Below are positions 39,801 to 52,113 of a DNA stretch of 64,000 bases, piece by piece. Both the position numbers and the translations under genes were made by a program. The notes under the pieces are model-generated. The model made no database searches and was not told where the DNA came from. It saw only the letters and a list, made by a program, of their open reading frames with translations. Origin of the DNA: Leuctra nigra (Eukaryota; Arthropoda; Insecta; Plecoptera; Leuctridae); contig OW203765.1 of assembly GCA_934045905.1 (NCBI GenBank), positions 23,410,159 to 23,474,158 of the forward strand. Reading direction: 5' to 3'. How positions within the stretch are numbered: position 1 is the first letter of the stretch; every line of letters begins with the position of its first letter.

Positions 39801-40021
39801 GAATAGATTAATAGATTATCTAGAATAATTATTAATATTCTAGATAATTGCACAATAAGTCCCTTATAGAATATTTATCAAAATATTCTGATGATTTCAG
39901 AATATTCAGTGATGATTTTTATAGTGGCAAAAAGTTTGGAAGGTATTTTGCTTCGTCCATTTTTAAATTTCAACCATCTTATATATAACTTATTCGAATA
40001 ATATATTTATTATTTCTGAAC

Positions 40022-40255
40022 ATCAGAGGTAGAAGGGCGGAAGTACATTATCTCGATTTTGTGATGCGCAAAGTTGGAATGGTGTATTCAAGCTCTATCA
40101 ATAGCCATTTGATTAATGCCAACAAATGCAGTTACATTGAAGTATTCTCTTATTTAATGACTCATCATAGTCACTACTACAAATGTGTTAGGGATTATGA
40201 GATCACCTCAAGAATAATTGTAATGCACTTCCTCTCTTCTTCCTCTGAGGTAAAG
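40022..40255. mobile_element. MITE of family C
   Basis: The left end CAGAGGTAGAAGGGCGGAAG is mirrored by CTTCCTCTCTTCTTCCTCTG at the right, with imperfect pairing. The interior shares ACATTGAAGTATTCTCTTA with the family. Confidence 0.6.
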
Positions 40256-41517
40256 ATATATTATTTTTTTAATTCTTTATCGTATGTTATTATTTAATTC
40301 TATTATTATTTTGCAAATATTTTTCAGTCAGTACATTTCAAGCCAACTAAATAGTTCGTTTCTAGCTTGACAAAAATCAATCTATTCAACAACAAAAATC
40401 TTAACCTGTTTGATCCATCTTCTTTTATTCCCTTTTGTTCGACATGAATTCCGTTGTTTTGACAGCGAGTGTACCGACGCCGACGCCTAGTGTTCGGGCG
40501 TCGCCCAGCTGTCAAATACATCGCCGGTTGAGCGACGCAAGGAATCATTGAATACCGACGCCACGTGAAGATATGTCAATGAATATTAAAGATCCATTTC
40601 ATAAGAAGCGGGAAAAATACGTGATATTTGTACCAAACTTGAGTGGGAAAGGAATTATTTGAACGTTTTTACTATGAAAATCATTCCATTTGGGGATTGG
40701 TATCAAGAAAGTGAACCCCCATGGGACGAAGCATTTTCCATTTGATCTCTCTGCCAATATCAATCTTGAAGAGTCTGTTGAATTCGAAGGTAAACACGGG
40801 AGAAAATATTTCCTAAATCGTAAAACTTTTAAACCATCAAATAAAAAATAAAAAATGAAAAACTATGAGACACGTCTATTTTTTTATTCGACCTTAAAAT
40901 AAACATAAACTCAAACGTAAGCTGACAAATTTCGACATTGTTTCATAATTTTAATTGTTCAAAAGTAATAGTATTTAGGAATTGTGATCTCCCGTTTTAA
41001 TTTTCGATGGACCAATTCTTCAATGTTCTGCTAAATTTTAAACAGTTCATTACAGTTAACACACAACATTTTCAAATAATATTATTTTATCACGACATAT
41101 AACTAAGAAAATTGTTACCTACTACTTTCGTCTTAAATGAGCCACTCTATTCTTCAAGTTACGGTTATAAAGCTGTGGTAAAACGCATTATTTGCTTTCA
41201 AATTTCCCCACTTAAAAATAATGGTTCGCATATTTACCACCAGCCGGAGCCACCATCAGATAAGGGAGGATTTTGAGCGCGGTTGTGCGTGAAGAAGACC
41301 GTGAGTGCCATGGAAAATGTGTACTTTAACGTATACCTTGAACTTTAATGCCTTCAGTTAAAGTTTAATGTTACTTTTCTTCAGAGCGAGTCAAGAGTGA
41401 GCAATTCGGAACTTGGCCATGTTTTATCTTCTCGTATCCTTGAAATAACAAGGATGAATGTTTTGAATTTAGAATTAGGGAAGACATTATTAAACGAATT
41501 GTCAACACAGGACAGGG

Positions 41518-41638
41518 GCTCTATTCTAGAACTTCTGAATTCCCGATTATGATGGAATTCGATTTCATGCAATGGTAATCCTTATGGCCGTGACCGGATT
41601 CCATCAGAATGGAATTGGGAACACGTTCTAGAATAGAC
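41518..41638. mobile_element. Hairpin MITE, family D
   Basis: The left GGGGCTCTATTCTAGAAC is mirrored by GTTCTAGAATAGACCTCC. The interior has GATGGAATTCGATTTCATGC and CGTGACCGGATTCCATCAG. Confidence 0.75.
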
Positions 41639-43714
41639 CTCCAGCTTAGTGAAAACAATTATTGAATAATATGCATTGAAGACATTAAAATAATATGTTA
41701 TATAAAAGTGTATTCCACACTTTACAACTCATATAAATAAGTAGGTACCTAAGCATAATTGCAGCTATTATTTCTAACGCAATTTTAAATTTTATTATTA
41801 TTGCAAAACTGCCTGCAATAATAGTCATATCATATTACATAACCAACATAATTTAATTTATTCTTCTAACCCATTTGTTTTATCTACCACAATTTTACTT
41901 CATCAATAAGCCGCACCGCAGTATTTTACATCAAAGTTCAAGATTTAAGTATCACGTATCGAATTCGGTGTATAAATATACTACAAACATACTTTAATAT
42001 AATATACTATACTATAAACATTCTCACCCGAAGTTTAACGACTTCATCCGAATGAACATGAATGAGGTGCGTCATTAAAATATATTAAAAACCCCCTCAG
42101 GTGAATGTTACGTTAGAAGGGCAGGTTAATATTACGCTGGAGACAAAACTTCGCCCATTCAGGAGAGCGTTTATTACGCAATGGGGATAGTTTGAACCCG
42201 ACTACCATGTGTAATGCAGTTTCTGGTTTAGTAGTTTGACCTCGTGAACAAATACAACGATGAAGATTTAATTTCAAACACTTTACAAATACTACTTTAA
42301 AAACGTGATAGGATTTTAAAACTGTGTATTGACTTTTTGTATCAGTGCACCATTTTATGCACGATACAAGGAAAATGAACAGAAAACAACATGAGATAAA
42401 TTTAAAATTTGTTTTCTTCGATGTTCGAGTGAAGCGTGAAAGACTGGCCAATCAGATCACTTTGTTCGCTCGGATCCAAGTAAAAAGAACATATTGATAT
42501 AACAATTTCAATTTCTGAATCTCATTTTCTGATTTATCTGTAAATTTTCTACGAAAAGCAATTTCTTTTGACTTTTAGCACCTCATCTTTACTCCCTATA
42601 ATCTCTGCAGTTTTCACATAAGTGCATGAAACAGAATTTTTCTTCAAAACATATTCAATATTCTTATTTTCAATGTTATATATTTTATATTGTTCAATAT
42701 TCATATTCTGCGATTCATATTTCTACGAAAACCAATTTCTTCTTTTGCCTTTTAGAACGCCTTTGTATTATAATTTATGCAGTTTTCACATAAGTGCCTG
42801 GATCAAAATGTAGAATGGCTCATGTAAATAGTTTCACTGGGTTCTTCTGATAGGAAAATTGATAGTCCATATTTATTGACATCGTTTAAAACCTACAGAC
42901 AGCGTTAACATCTGCGCCGTAAAACCATATATTCAAAATGAAGTGAACACACAAATTGTGTAGTCACAAAATTCACGGAAAATAACGGCACCCTATTTAC
43001 ATTCAACGCGTTATGAGTATTGTTTTCATTTGTAATGAATGTTAAATACCATCTCAGATGAAATTATTAATTACATTTTAATTTTAAATAAGGTAATTAT
43101 TTAATTTTCAACTTTGTGTTTATGGTGAACGAAAAAGAAACAGGAAACAACCCTCAGGACAAAACGATCCCTGGAAATTTAACACTTGGGCAACCACTGA
43201 AATTAAACCACTTGAAAGAAATTGAATTAGAGTTTTAATTCTGAAATGTACGAGTATAAACTGAAAATTACTTGGCGTAACTGGGGTTTTATTTCTATTT
43301 AGAGTGAGTAGATTTTTAATTAAATTGTAATTGTTATAAACGCTATAAAATAGCTTAAACTTAAAAAAAACTCAATAACTCTGAAAATTGATTCAAAACG
43401 ACGTTTCAAACTTCAATCGTTTCCCTACGTTCCAATCGCAAAAATATAACCTACAAATTGAAATGCAAAGATTGAGTTCGTAATTCTGAAATAAAAAAAG
43501 CTCTAAATAGACGGCTGCAGTTCTGAGATTTGAAGTTTGAAATATCTCTGTTAATCAACCTTCACATATAATTTCCCGATTTGTATTAAAATTATAATCG
43601 TATTCATGTTGATCTCAATGATCAGTTTCCAACTGAAGGAGCGCACCAAATAAATAACCCCGTTTAAACAGCTTGTCAACGTAAACAAACTGTTCAAGCA
43701 TCCTCATGTCTCAA

Positions 43715-43793
43715 CTAAATTCGCGTTGGATTTTGTTGACTCTATTTTAACAAAATGTTAAAATAGAGTCAACAAAATCCAACGCGAATTTAG
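43715..43793. repeat. Perfect 37-bp-arm palindrome
   Basis: Arms 43715-43751 and 43757-43793 are exact complements (CTAAATTCGCGTTGGATTTT... at the outer left) around the loop AAAAT. No other feature adjoins it. Confidence 0.95.
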
Positions 43794-46700
43794 TCGTGAA
43801 ATCTGTTCTCTACTCCATCCTCCCTAATTGCGGCACCAGCTTAGAGTAATTAGCATTAATATGATATGAATAAATTAGCCCAAGTCCGGTTGTGTTGTGT
43901 TCTAAAGTGGATACAGCTCAATGTTGACTCGTCTGTATGACCCGGGTTTGTTCCTAACTGAGGTGTTGTTAAAAACCACTCATACCAACGACATGGAGTT
44001 TAATGCGAACCTCGTATTAGAGGGATTTGCGTTTACATAACTACGTTTGCGGTCTGGATAAGTTGGATTCATGCAGAAGTGTATTTATGCTAATGTATGC
44101 TTTCGCGCTGGTAATGTAGATGTGCAAAGAAAAAGTATTATTTCGTGTTTTAAATGTATAATGAACTTTTAAATTCGTTGTGTTTAACACATGTCGGTAG
44201 AAGGTAAATATTTTTCTATTTGAAACATTCAAAACACTTCAAAAATAAATTCTTCAGTTGTTTCTCTGGGAAGGGATGTACGTGTGAAAAAATATAATAA
44301 ACCGGGGCACGAACCAGGGACCTCGCTTGGGACGGGTTTGAGCCCCGGTTAGGCCGGATACTTTTCACGTCGCACATCCCCGTACAATCATATTTAAACC
44401 CATGTAGGTATTCATTACTGTTAAGAAATTCATACCGAATCAAGAATACAAAATATACAAAACCATACTTAATAAAAAATATACGTTTTCATTTTTCTGA
44501 ATGAGAACTTGTTTTTTCTCTTCTTTAGAAAAACGACCCTCATTTTAAATACTGTCTCTCTTCAGTTTTGAAAAATCTTCTCTTATTATCTTAACATGAA
44601 GTTATCACGCGAAATAAATAGGTTTCACATTGTTTTCTGAAAAAGCAATTTCATCTTAAAATGAGTCTCAAGTTATATAATTCATTGAGCAAGGCCTCAT
44701 GTAAAAAATAGTTTTCACCTCACTTCTTCAGTAAAAAAAAAACACACACAGTCGTGGAATTGAATCGATCTGGCAGAGGAAAATGTAAACTACTAATAAA
44801 TTCATCCCGTCTCTGAACAGTCAGTATCGACGGAAATGTAATGAATAATTGAATCAACCACTCTAGGCGTTTCTAACAAGCCCACTGCTGTAAAAACACT
44901 AGCACTTTGAAACAAAACTGTTCTCATCCATGCAAATACACTCACCAGACAGAAGGTGGAAGAGTTTAGAAAAATACATCTTCTTTGATATTTTGGCAAA
45001 CTCATACGTTAAAGAACTCGCTGCGGGGCCTTATTCTATATAACTTAAATGAAATAATTTCGTCCCGAATTCACGGCCATAGGTTATAATTTAACGAAAA
45101 TGATTTCAGACCTATGATACCATTTTCGATATAGAGTAAGGCCACAGGAGGTATATTCTATAACGTTTTCCGAACTGCACTCTGATGGAATCCGGTCACG
45201 GCCATAAGGATTAACATTGCATGGAATCGAGTTACATCAGAATAGGGAATTCGAAAGTTCTAGAATAGGGCCCCAGGTCAAATATCTGCTTGGTTCATCC
45301 GAGTATTCGAACTTTTGAAAAGTTTAATGACATTGCATTTTATGAAACATTTTAACGAATTTTACAATTGCTTCCAATTTAAATAATATCTTCTGTTTGG
45401 CCGAAACTCAAAATGTTCCGATTCGGTTAAACTTTGTATGGTGCTCAAGGCCAACATTTTATCTTATTTCTCACATTTTCAGCCCAATCAGTGAAACTCA
45501 AGTATAACGGAGAAATTTTAAATAGCGTTCAAAAGAGATTTGTCGAAAGAACCAAATCACGGCACATTGATCTTCATTCAATTCTTATTTTTATTTTTAT
45601 TTTTATTCTTATTTTCATTAAAATTTTCCATATGTTATATGGAAAATATGGAAGAAACCGTGTTTGGTTGGAGATGTTGAACTTATCGGTACTCTCTAAT
45701 TTTCCAGAGAGAATTGGCTGAATTTAGAATTCCCAGTACGACTACATTCTGTACCTCTCTGTGGAAGGTTTCGAGAAATTAGGAGACATTTTCTAACCTC
45801 AGGGTAAATTTAATTACTTTTGTGTGTCGAGCTTCCGGAATGATCGAGAATGCTCTCAGTCACATTTCCAGCAGCTTTCTCCCATTTTACACGAAATGAT
45901 TTTTAATTGGTCGTAAAGTTTTTAATTTAATTTGAAGAGTGCAGACTATAAACCTGCATATTAAAAACTGTAGCTAATATAGTTTATATTTAGCACTTTA
46001 TAAACTTAATTCATTTTAAATTGGAGAGTAGTAATTTGGATAGAATATTCTACATGACAGATAAAAGGACAAAATTAATGTCCCACCCTAGCCAATTTCG
46101 TCGTCGTCAATACCATGTAAACCTCGAGAGAAGGGGAATAGAATCCACACAAAAGGGCTCCATTTCGTCGGAAAAGTATGCATAAATTATAAATGCCCGA
46201 TGATTCTAGTTTCCATCGGCTAGCAAAACTGTCGCCCGCCACGTAAGTCGATCTGCGTTCGAGCCTCGGTTCCGCAAAATATTTTTCACTTTATACATCT
46301 TTCACAATGGTCGAAAGTTTTTCGTCGAAGGTTGGAAGTTTTTCATAAATCCAACTTTAATTGTCAAAGTTCAAAATAGTAAAGTAGGTAGTTGAACTTT
46401 TGAAATCGTAAAAGTGCTGAACCGTACCACCAGATTTTTTTTTTTACATCTCTCGTGTACAGATAGTAAGCGTCATTAGCAATAAAGTAGATCGTAGAAA
46501 ACTGGAAATCATGATTTTGTAAAACCATTTACACACTTGAATAGGTAGCTGATTACGTGACATCATGAGCTTTGGAGCTTTCATCGTGGAAAAGCTTCTC
46601 TCCGCTTTTCTTAAGTCCGTGCTGTTGTGAAAAGGTTTACATTTTAGCTCAAATGACTTCAGGAAAAAATACACCATTACATGGCTTCTTTGTGTACGTG

Positions 46701-47482
46701 CAACCAAGCTATGTTGAATTACTAATAGCATACAATACAAGACCCTGAAAGACTATCCATTGTAGATTTCTTTTATAAATGGAACTAGGTTTTAAAAAAG
46801 CTTTTAACAAGTTCTTCAATAAAAGAAAAACTCATTTTTACTGTTATCGCATTGCAAAATGATCCGACATTTCATTTCAAATGTCACAGTAGTTAGCTGT
46901 AGAGAATGAATACTAAAAACTTTTGTTTCAACAAAACTTCTGCCTTTAGTAACATTTGCTTAAATCATTGTGGAAAACCCGGAACCACGCACAATTTAAT
47001 GAAAAAGTAAAATGCAAAATGAGTTACAGTATATATTACAAATACTTTCCCAAAAGGCTACGCTTATTTTACATAAAACGCCTACTGCATTTTAATAAAT
47101 GAAATTTTATTCCTTGGGGGACAAAAATTCGAGTCCCGAGCGACTATAGGGGTGTTGCTCACGACAATACTCGAATGTTGAAATTTATAAATAGAGAGTA
47201 GGTATATTATGAATTAGCATACTAGGTAGGTAGTTTGATAAACGTAATATAGCTACTATAGGATAGCTACTATCACATTGTTGTAACTGATCATGTATTC
47301 GGATTTTAGAGTAGGCATTTGGTATTTTAATTTGTGGAAATCATGCCAATAATATTTAATTTATGATATGTTATCTCGTTTTCGTTTTTGACTTTACAAA
47401 GTTTTGATATGATGTGTGATATATAAGTTAAAGTCCCGTTTCCGGCCACGGTTCGCGCTAGTGTTTGTAAGATCGCACTTAC
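43794..47482. other. Non-coding stretch with MITEs and B-box-like motifs
   Basis: Holds two adjacent hairpin MITEs (45022-45276), a GC-rich inverted motif with GGGGCACGAACCAGGGACC and GGGTTTGAGCCCCGG (44302-44352), a B-box-like TGCGTTCGAGCCTCGG (46253) and a TTTTTA microsatellite (45587-45615). No exon is supported. Confidence 0.45.
45022..45276. mobile_element. Two neighbouring TATTCTATA hairpin MITEs
   Basis: The first (45022-45140) runs from GCGGGGCCTTATTCTATATA to TATAGAGTAAGGCC. The second (45150-45276) runs from GGTATATTCTATAACG to TTCTAGAATAGGGCCCC, with the family D core TGATGGAATCCGGTCACGGC. They are two subfamilies side by side. Confidence 0.7.
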
Positions 47483-47630
47483 CTCGACGTCTGCTGCGCT
47501 ACGCTGACTGTGGACGATGCTGAACCTCTGGACGACGCCTTCACTCTGACCGACGTCGAGCGTCGCGGCGTCCGCGTCCCGACGGCGCAGGCGTCGTGAA
47601 CTTGACGACGCAGGAGCGTCGAGGCGGAGA
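47483..47630 (-). CDS. Candidate internal exon on the minus strand
   Basis: Read on the minus strand, an acceptor TTTCTCGATTAG precedes 148 bases that end at GTCGAG followed by a perfect GTAAGT donor. Of three frames, one is stopped and two are open. The frame starting at the second base has GC-rich third positions like the supported exons, and reads RLDAPASSSRRLRRRDADA, then ATLDVGQSEGVVQRFSIVHS. It enters in phase 2 and leaves in phase 0. The region lies between the two plus-strand coding clusters, so the gene would be nested in an intron or intergenic. No domain is recognised. The composition is also GCGTC-rich like several non-coding patches nearby, which weakens the case. Confidence 0.35.
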
Positions 47631-47829
47631 CTAATCGAGAAATTATTATTTCATTTTCATGACATATTGTCAATTTTTGTTCGAGGTTCTTGGGGATGAT
47701 TCTATAGGGGATTCTTAGGCTATTATAAAGGGAATGATTTAATCAAAGGGTAATCTAAATATTTAGGTATTTAACCGTAATTACCTAAAGTTCTAGAATA
47801 TAAAAATATGCAAATCGTCTTCTATCTCT

Positions 47830-48325
47830 GAACTAGGAAAGCGTTCTGTGTAACACGTTGGTAAGCGAGCCTTCGTATTGCATGTGAATTATATTCTAGT
47901 GAAAGTTGCTGCTCTATAATCCTTGTAGAAGCTAAGAAGAGAAAGTATCGAATACATCTAAGGAACAGTGATAATCTTTGAAATATCTTTGAAAAGATTT
48001 GATACATATTCCAGTACAAGTATAAAATGTCCGAAAAATGTTAATAGCTATTGAAGTTATTGCCAGAAAATTGTAAAAAAAAAACATGAATGTTGGTCTC
48101 AATAATAACAAAAAAAAATTTTTTATGAAAATTCATAATTTTTTTAAATTTTATTAGTCCAACGGCTCCATTTTTAATTTTTAACCAATCACAGGATCTC
48201 GTTCAAAATCTACACATGTGACCGCTCATATGACATTAGTGTGTGTGCAAAATATCAGATCAATTGGTTGAATGGTGTTACCTGGGCATTGCTTACATAA
48301 AAACGCACAAAAGAAAACAAAAAGA
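47830..48325 (+). repeat. Family B repeat copy
   Basis: Starts ACTAGGAAAGCGTTCTGTG with CTTCGTATTGCATGTGAATT and ends TTGGTTGAATGGTGTTACCT and TAAAAACGCACAAAAG. The order is the same as in 10600-11055. Confidence 0.6.
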
Positions 48326-49788
48326 ACAGAGAACGTGACTAGACGTACTTTTCATGAAATGGATACTGGAAAACCTCCCGAAAATCCAACTTCCTTCTGA
48401 CCATACACAACCTCTACCTATTGTATCATGCATGCAGTCCAGTTGATAAATGAGTTCCGAAAACCAATAAAACTGATCTATGTTTCAATATATCACCGAC
48501 AATTCATCGCCAAAGCATTGTTGACAATCGAACTGAGCTTTATATTACCTATAGGTTTACTCTGGGGTTTACTACATTGATATTTTACGAGTGGCGTCAG
48601 GAAAATTATCTAGAGTTGAAAAACTCATTTCACACCTATACGTTTGTTTTTATAAACTATCCCTCTGTTGGATTGGTTTACAATTTAAATTCTTGTTTAT
48701 GAAATTTGCTGTTAATATGAAATTATAATTATAAGTTTATAAGTTTATAGGTTTGTAAGTTTGTTCAAGATGCCGGTCAATTTAGAGTAAAAAAATATAA
48801 AGGCTCTGCCTTAGCAACTAAATTTTCTCGTAAAGAAGAAATTTATTTTCCTCACTTTCTTATTTTCTTAATTTACATATCAACTCAAATGGCAATCGTT
48901 TTCTAACCACTTTTTACCCTAAAAGTGACCACTCAGTGTTTATATTGTGTTTAAAATGTGTGTTAAAGCCACTTGGTACCCAATTCTATAACTCCGAAGT
49001 TCCCTATTCTGTGGAATCCGATTCATGGCCCTATTTATTCCAGCCGAATCGGGATTTTTATAGAAGAATAGGGCCCCTGATCCCCTTATAACCAAATAGA
49101 TCGCGTTTTCTAGGAATCACATCCCCTGTTATAGAATTTCCTTTACAGCATTAGAGATCCCCCCCACCCCTCCCCCTTAGCCAGCATTCAGACCATTATT
49201 ATATGCACGACCATAGGAATCTGTTAATCGATAGGGGTGAGGTTAGTTATATTAAAAGACTAGATAATAATTAAATAAGCTCAAATTCTATAAGGCTTTT
49301 ATCCAGACGGTCAACTTAAAATGGTTTTGGAAATGCAGAATGGACGACTTTCTTTCTTCATACAATTTCCTGAAATTTACAGACGTGACTTCAAATTCAT
49401 ACTTGCCATTGCGAGTGCTGTAATTATTTCTCGGCTTCAAAAATTAACTTTGGCAGGATCAGAAATTTTCATATTTTACTTGTCAGTAAGGTTGGTTGTA
49501 ACATTGGTTCTAATAAACTTGGCAATCAGTAAACATTAGTAAACATTGACAATTGAGAATTAGTCAATTAGCGATAATTTGAACTGAATTGAAATTAATA
49601 TCATGTGTGAGGGTGGCTGATATGTAGAATTTGATAACTATTTTCAGCTAAGAAAATACATTTTCACGTGTTTAAATGATTTCGACGAAAAATCATAAAA
49701 TATGATGAAACGTTGATCTAAGTGGTCATCTGAAATTTTAACTTGATAGGATAATAAACCGTTCATTTTAACTTCGAACTAATGAGAG
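48326..49788. other. Non-coding stretch with a family D MITE
   Basis: A family D hairpin (48976-49080, CCAATTCTATAACTCC against AAGAATAGGGCCCC) and a C-rich run at 49160-49180 are the only items seen. Confidence 0.45.
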
Positions 49789-50248
49789 CAGGGCTCGAAA
49801 TTTAAAATTTTAGTTACTCGCCCTATGGGCGAGTGACCAAAGGAAATCTCTCACCCGGTGACGTATCTACGCGCCGTCCTAATTTTCATTAGGTATATTT
49901 ATTATATTATTAGAACTACAATTTTGTGCCTGCTAATTTCCAGCTCCATAGCCAACTATTATATTGTACTGACAACATTAAACCAACACATATCCAAAGT
50001 GACAAAGTAATATGTATGCTATGCTCACAAAATGTTCACACATTTTATTTTCAAAATATGTAATATGTATTTTGAATATTCAAAATATTCAAAATCATTT
50101 TCAAAATATGACTTCAAACTAAAATGTAAAATGCACAAATAGCACAAAAAGTAGCTCGCCACTCGGGCAAGTAACTGTCAAATTTTACTCGCCAAGCAGT
50201 CATTCTACTCGCCTGGGGCCAGCGGGCGAGTGCTAATTTCGAGCCCTG
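49789..50248. mobile_element. hAT MITE, 460 bp, 8-bp TSD
   Basis: The left terminus CAGGGCTCGAAATT is mirrored exactly by AATTTCGAGCCCTG. AATGAGAG directly flanks both ends (49781-49788 and 50249-50256), a perfect 8-bp target duplication as made by hAT transposases. Subterminal ACTCGCC-type motifs recur (TTACTCGCCCTATGGGCGAG at the left, CTACTCGCCTGGGGCC at the right). There is no coding capacity. The perfect duplication suggests a fairly recent insertion. Confidence 0.92.
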
Positions 50249-50864
50249 AATGAGAGGATTTCGCTTTAAAAAACACACACGCACACACAAAGAAATGGCT
50301 GTGAAAAATCCAGATCGATAGTTAGATCTTTGACATGGGCGATGCATACAGAAAAGCAGTTACTACCTAATGCAAGGTAAACCGTATTAATTGTTCTCGT
50401 AATGCTCATTTAATTAGAAGGGAGAGAAGATGTTTGCGTTTCACTTTGAGTCGAGAGAGAAAGAACGCGTCGACGTAGCCGAGTTGAAATCACAAACAAA
50501 CTCCAATTAATCGAACGAGTGAAGGAGTAAACAGAAGATAATTGCGCAATTGTTTATACATTCAACAAACAACGTGTTGATGGAGCACGAAGAACAATAA
50601 ATCTCGCCGATTCAGTTGTAATCTAACAATATTAAAAGACAAAATGCAGCGTTACAAAGTGCGGTAGTCGTTTTATATGTTTCTTCGTTGCAAAGTTAAT
50701 TTAAAAGAAACCATTTTTACGTGTTCGGTACATTATATTCCTTTTCGATTTAACGTATGCCAATTATTGCAAAACAATTGCTTGAAGTCCATTCCATGAT
50801 TAGTATTTCTAATTATGTACATTTTGTACTCTTAAAAATAAAATGCCTGTAACAATAAAGATGA

Positions 50865-51075
50865 ACACACAACAAATCATAAAACGGTATTTGAACGAAA
50901 CGGATTGGCTGCTGGTCAGGTTCCTTGACAATAAATCCTTATTATTATCAATGAAATCAGAGCTCAACTACTAGAGTTAGATGACGAGTTAGCATAGACT
51001 TCATCGGATGATGCAATGAAATTTTTTTCAGCTTGTCAATTTCTATCAAATACCGTTTTATTATTTATTGAGTTT
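50865..51075. mobile_element. MITE of family E, inverted copy
   Basis: AGGTTCCTTGACAATAAATC and TATCAATGAAATCAGAGCTC are the reverse complement of the interior of the MITE at 12665-12893. The ends carry AAAACGGTATTTGA and TCAAATACCGTTTTATTATT. Confidence 0.65.
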
Positions 51076-51744
51076 TTCTACCTATGAGGAAGAATGAACC
51101 CGGAAATTAAACCAAAGTTTTAAAGATGGTGGCAATCTCGGTGTCGAAATAAAATATGTTATCGTCAACGTAAACGTTAGCGGTTTTTCATGTTTTAAGT
51201 GAATTTTCGATATTTATTCAAAATATAATCGCTCATAAAAATCATCCCCATTTCATAACTTAAATTTGGTTGACAATGTATTGAATTATAAAGTTAAACT
51301 TTTGTTCATAAACTCTAAACTTATATGCCAAAATCCTTCATCTCCCGAACCAAGAAAACTTCGATTTGTTAGAATTCTTCCATCATCAATGAAAAACTCT
51401 TCCCGCCTTGCATGAAAACAATGAGAGAGTGATGAACGTCTTCGTCTGGCAATCACATCGATGTCTATAATGATGCAGCATCTGTGCTGGAGCCCGATCT
51501 TGTAAACACTGCCGACAAGATTCAAATAAACTCACTGTTATAGAATGTGTTACAATCTAATATGTCTGTCTTTTGAGAGTGACTGGCAATAGCAGGGGCA
51601 GTAGATTCTCTCGTACAATTCGCGAAATATTGCCAGTGGGCTTTTCGTACAAGCTCAAGTTTCATGTAAAGAAACGATTGAATAATAAATTTATCTGACA
51701 ACTTGAGAATTTTTAAATGACGTGATATTAATTGTTGTTGTTAT

Positions 51745-51800
51745 CTAGTGGAGCCAAGTCAAGCAGTGCACACATACACACTCACAAATATTTGTAAAAT
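51745..51800. repeat. Truncated left end of family A
   Basis: ATCTAGTGGAGCCAAGTCAA keeps the first eleven bases of the family A terminus, then jumps to the CCAAGTC and CACTCAC segment, deleting the stem-loop. No modules follow. Confidence 0.55.
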
Positions 51801-52113
51801 GTTATTTGAACAAATTATGACCTCTTCATTACATTCAACGTTCTTTCAACATTAAAATTTTTTCTCATTAACTTGCTATTCAAAGATTAATTGACAAACT
51901 ATTAGACACCAAATTATTTAGCGAGAAGACAAATTCTCTTGTTATTGGACAGATGGTACAAAATGTAAGTGTAGAAAATTAATGGTCTCAATTTCAATAA
52001 ATTATTTCAAATGTCATCTTTCATCAAATCAGAAACAATATTTAAAGTAATACTTTCAACCACATTTCAGTTCGATCATAGATACGTTCTAGCATACTGG
52101 AAGTTTTAAATTA

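Larger units (their letters stand above)
33897..43714. other. Long AT-rich non-coding stretch
   Basis: No supported gene in nearly 10 kb. Minor contents: GCGTC-rich patches at 34315-34385, 36545-36640 and 40465-40560; a family B end fragment near 33955-33990; a TAATA/ATTAG-rich simple repeat at 39733-39850; a family C MITE at 40022-40255; a family D MITE at 41518-41638. The plus-strand 131-codon open frame at 36423-36818 has no recognisable domain and mixed codon use. Confidence 0.45.
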
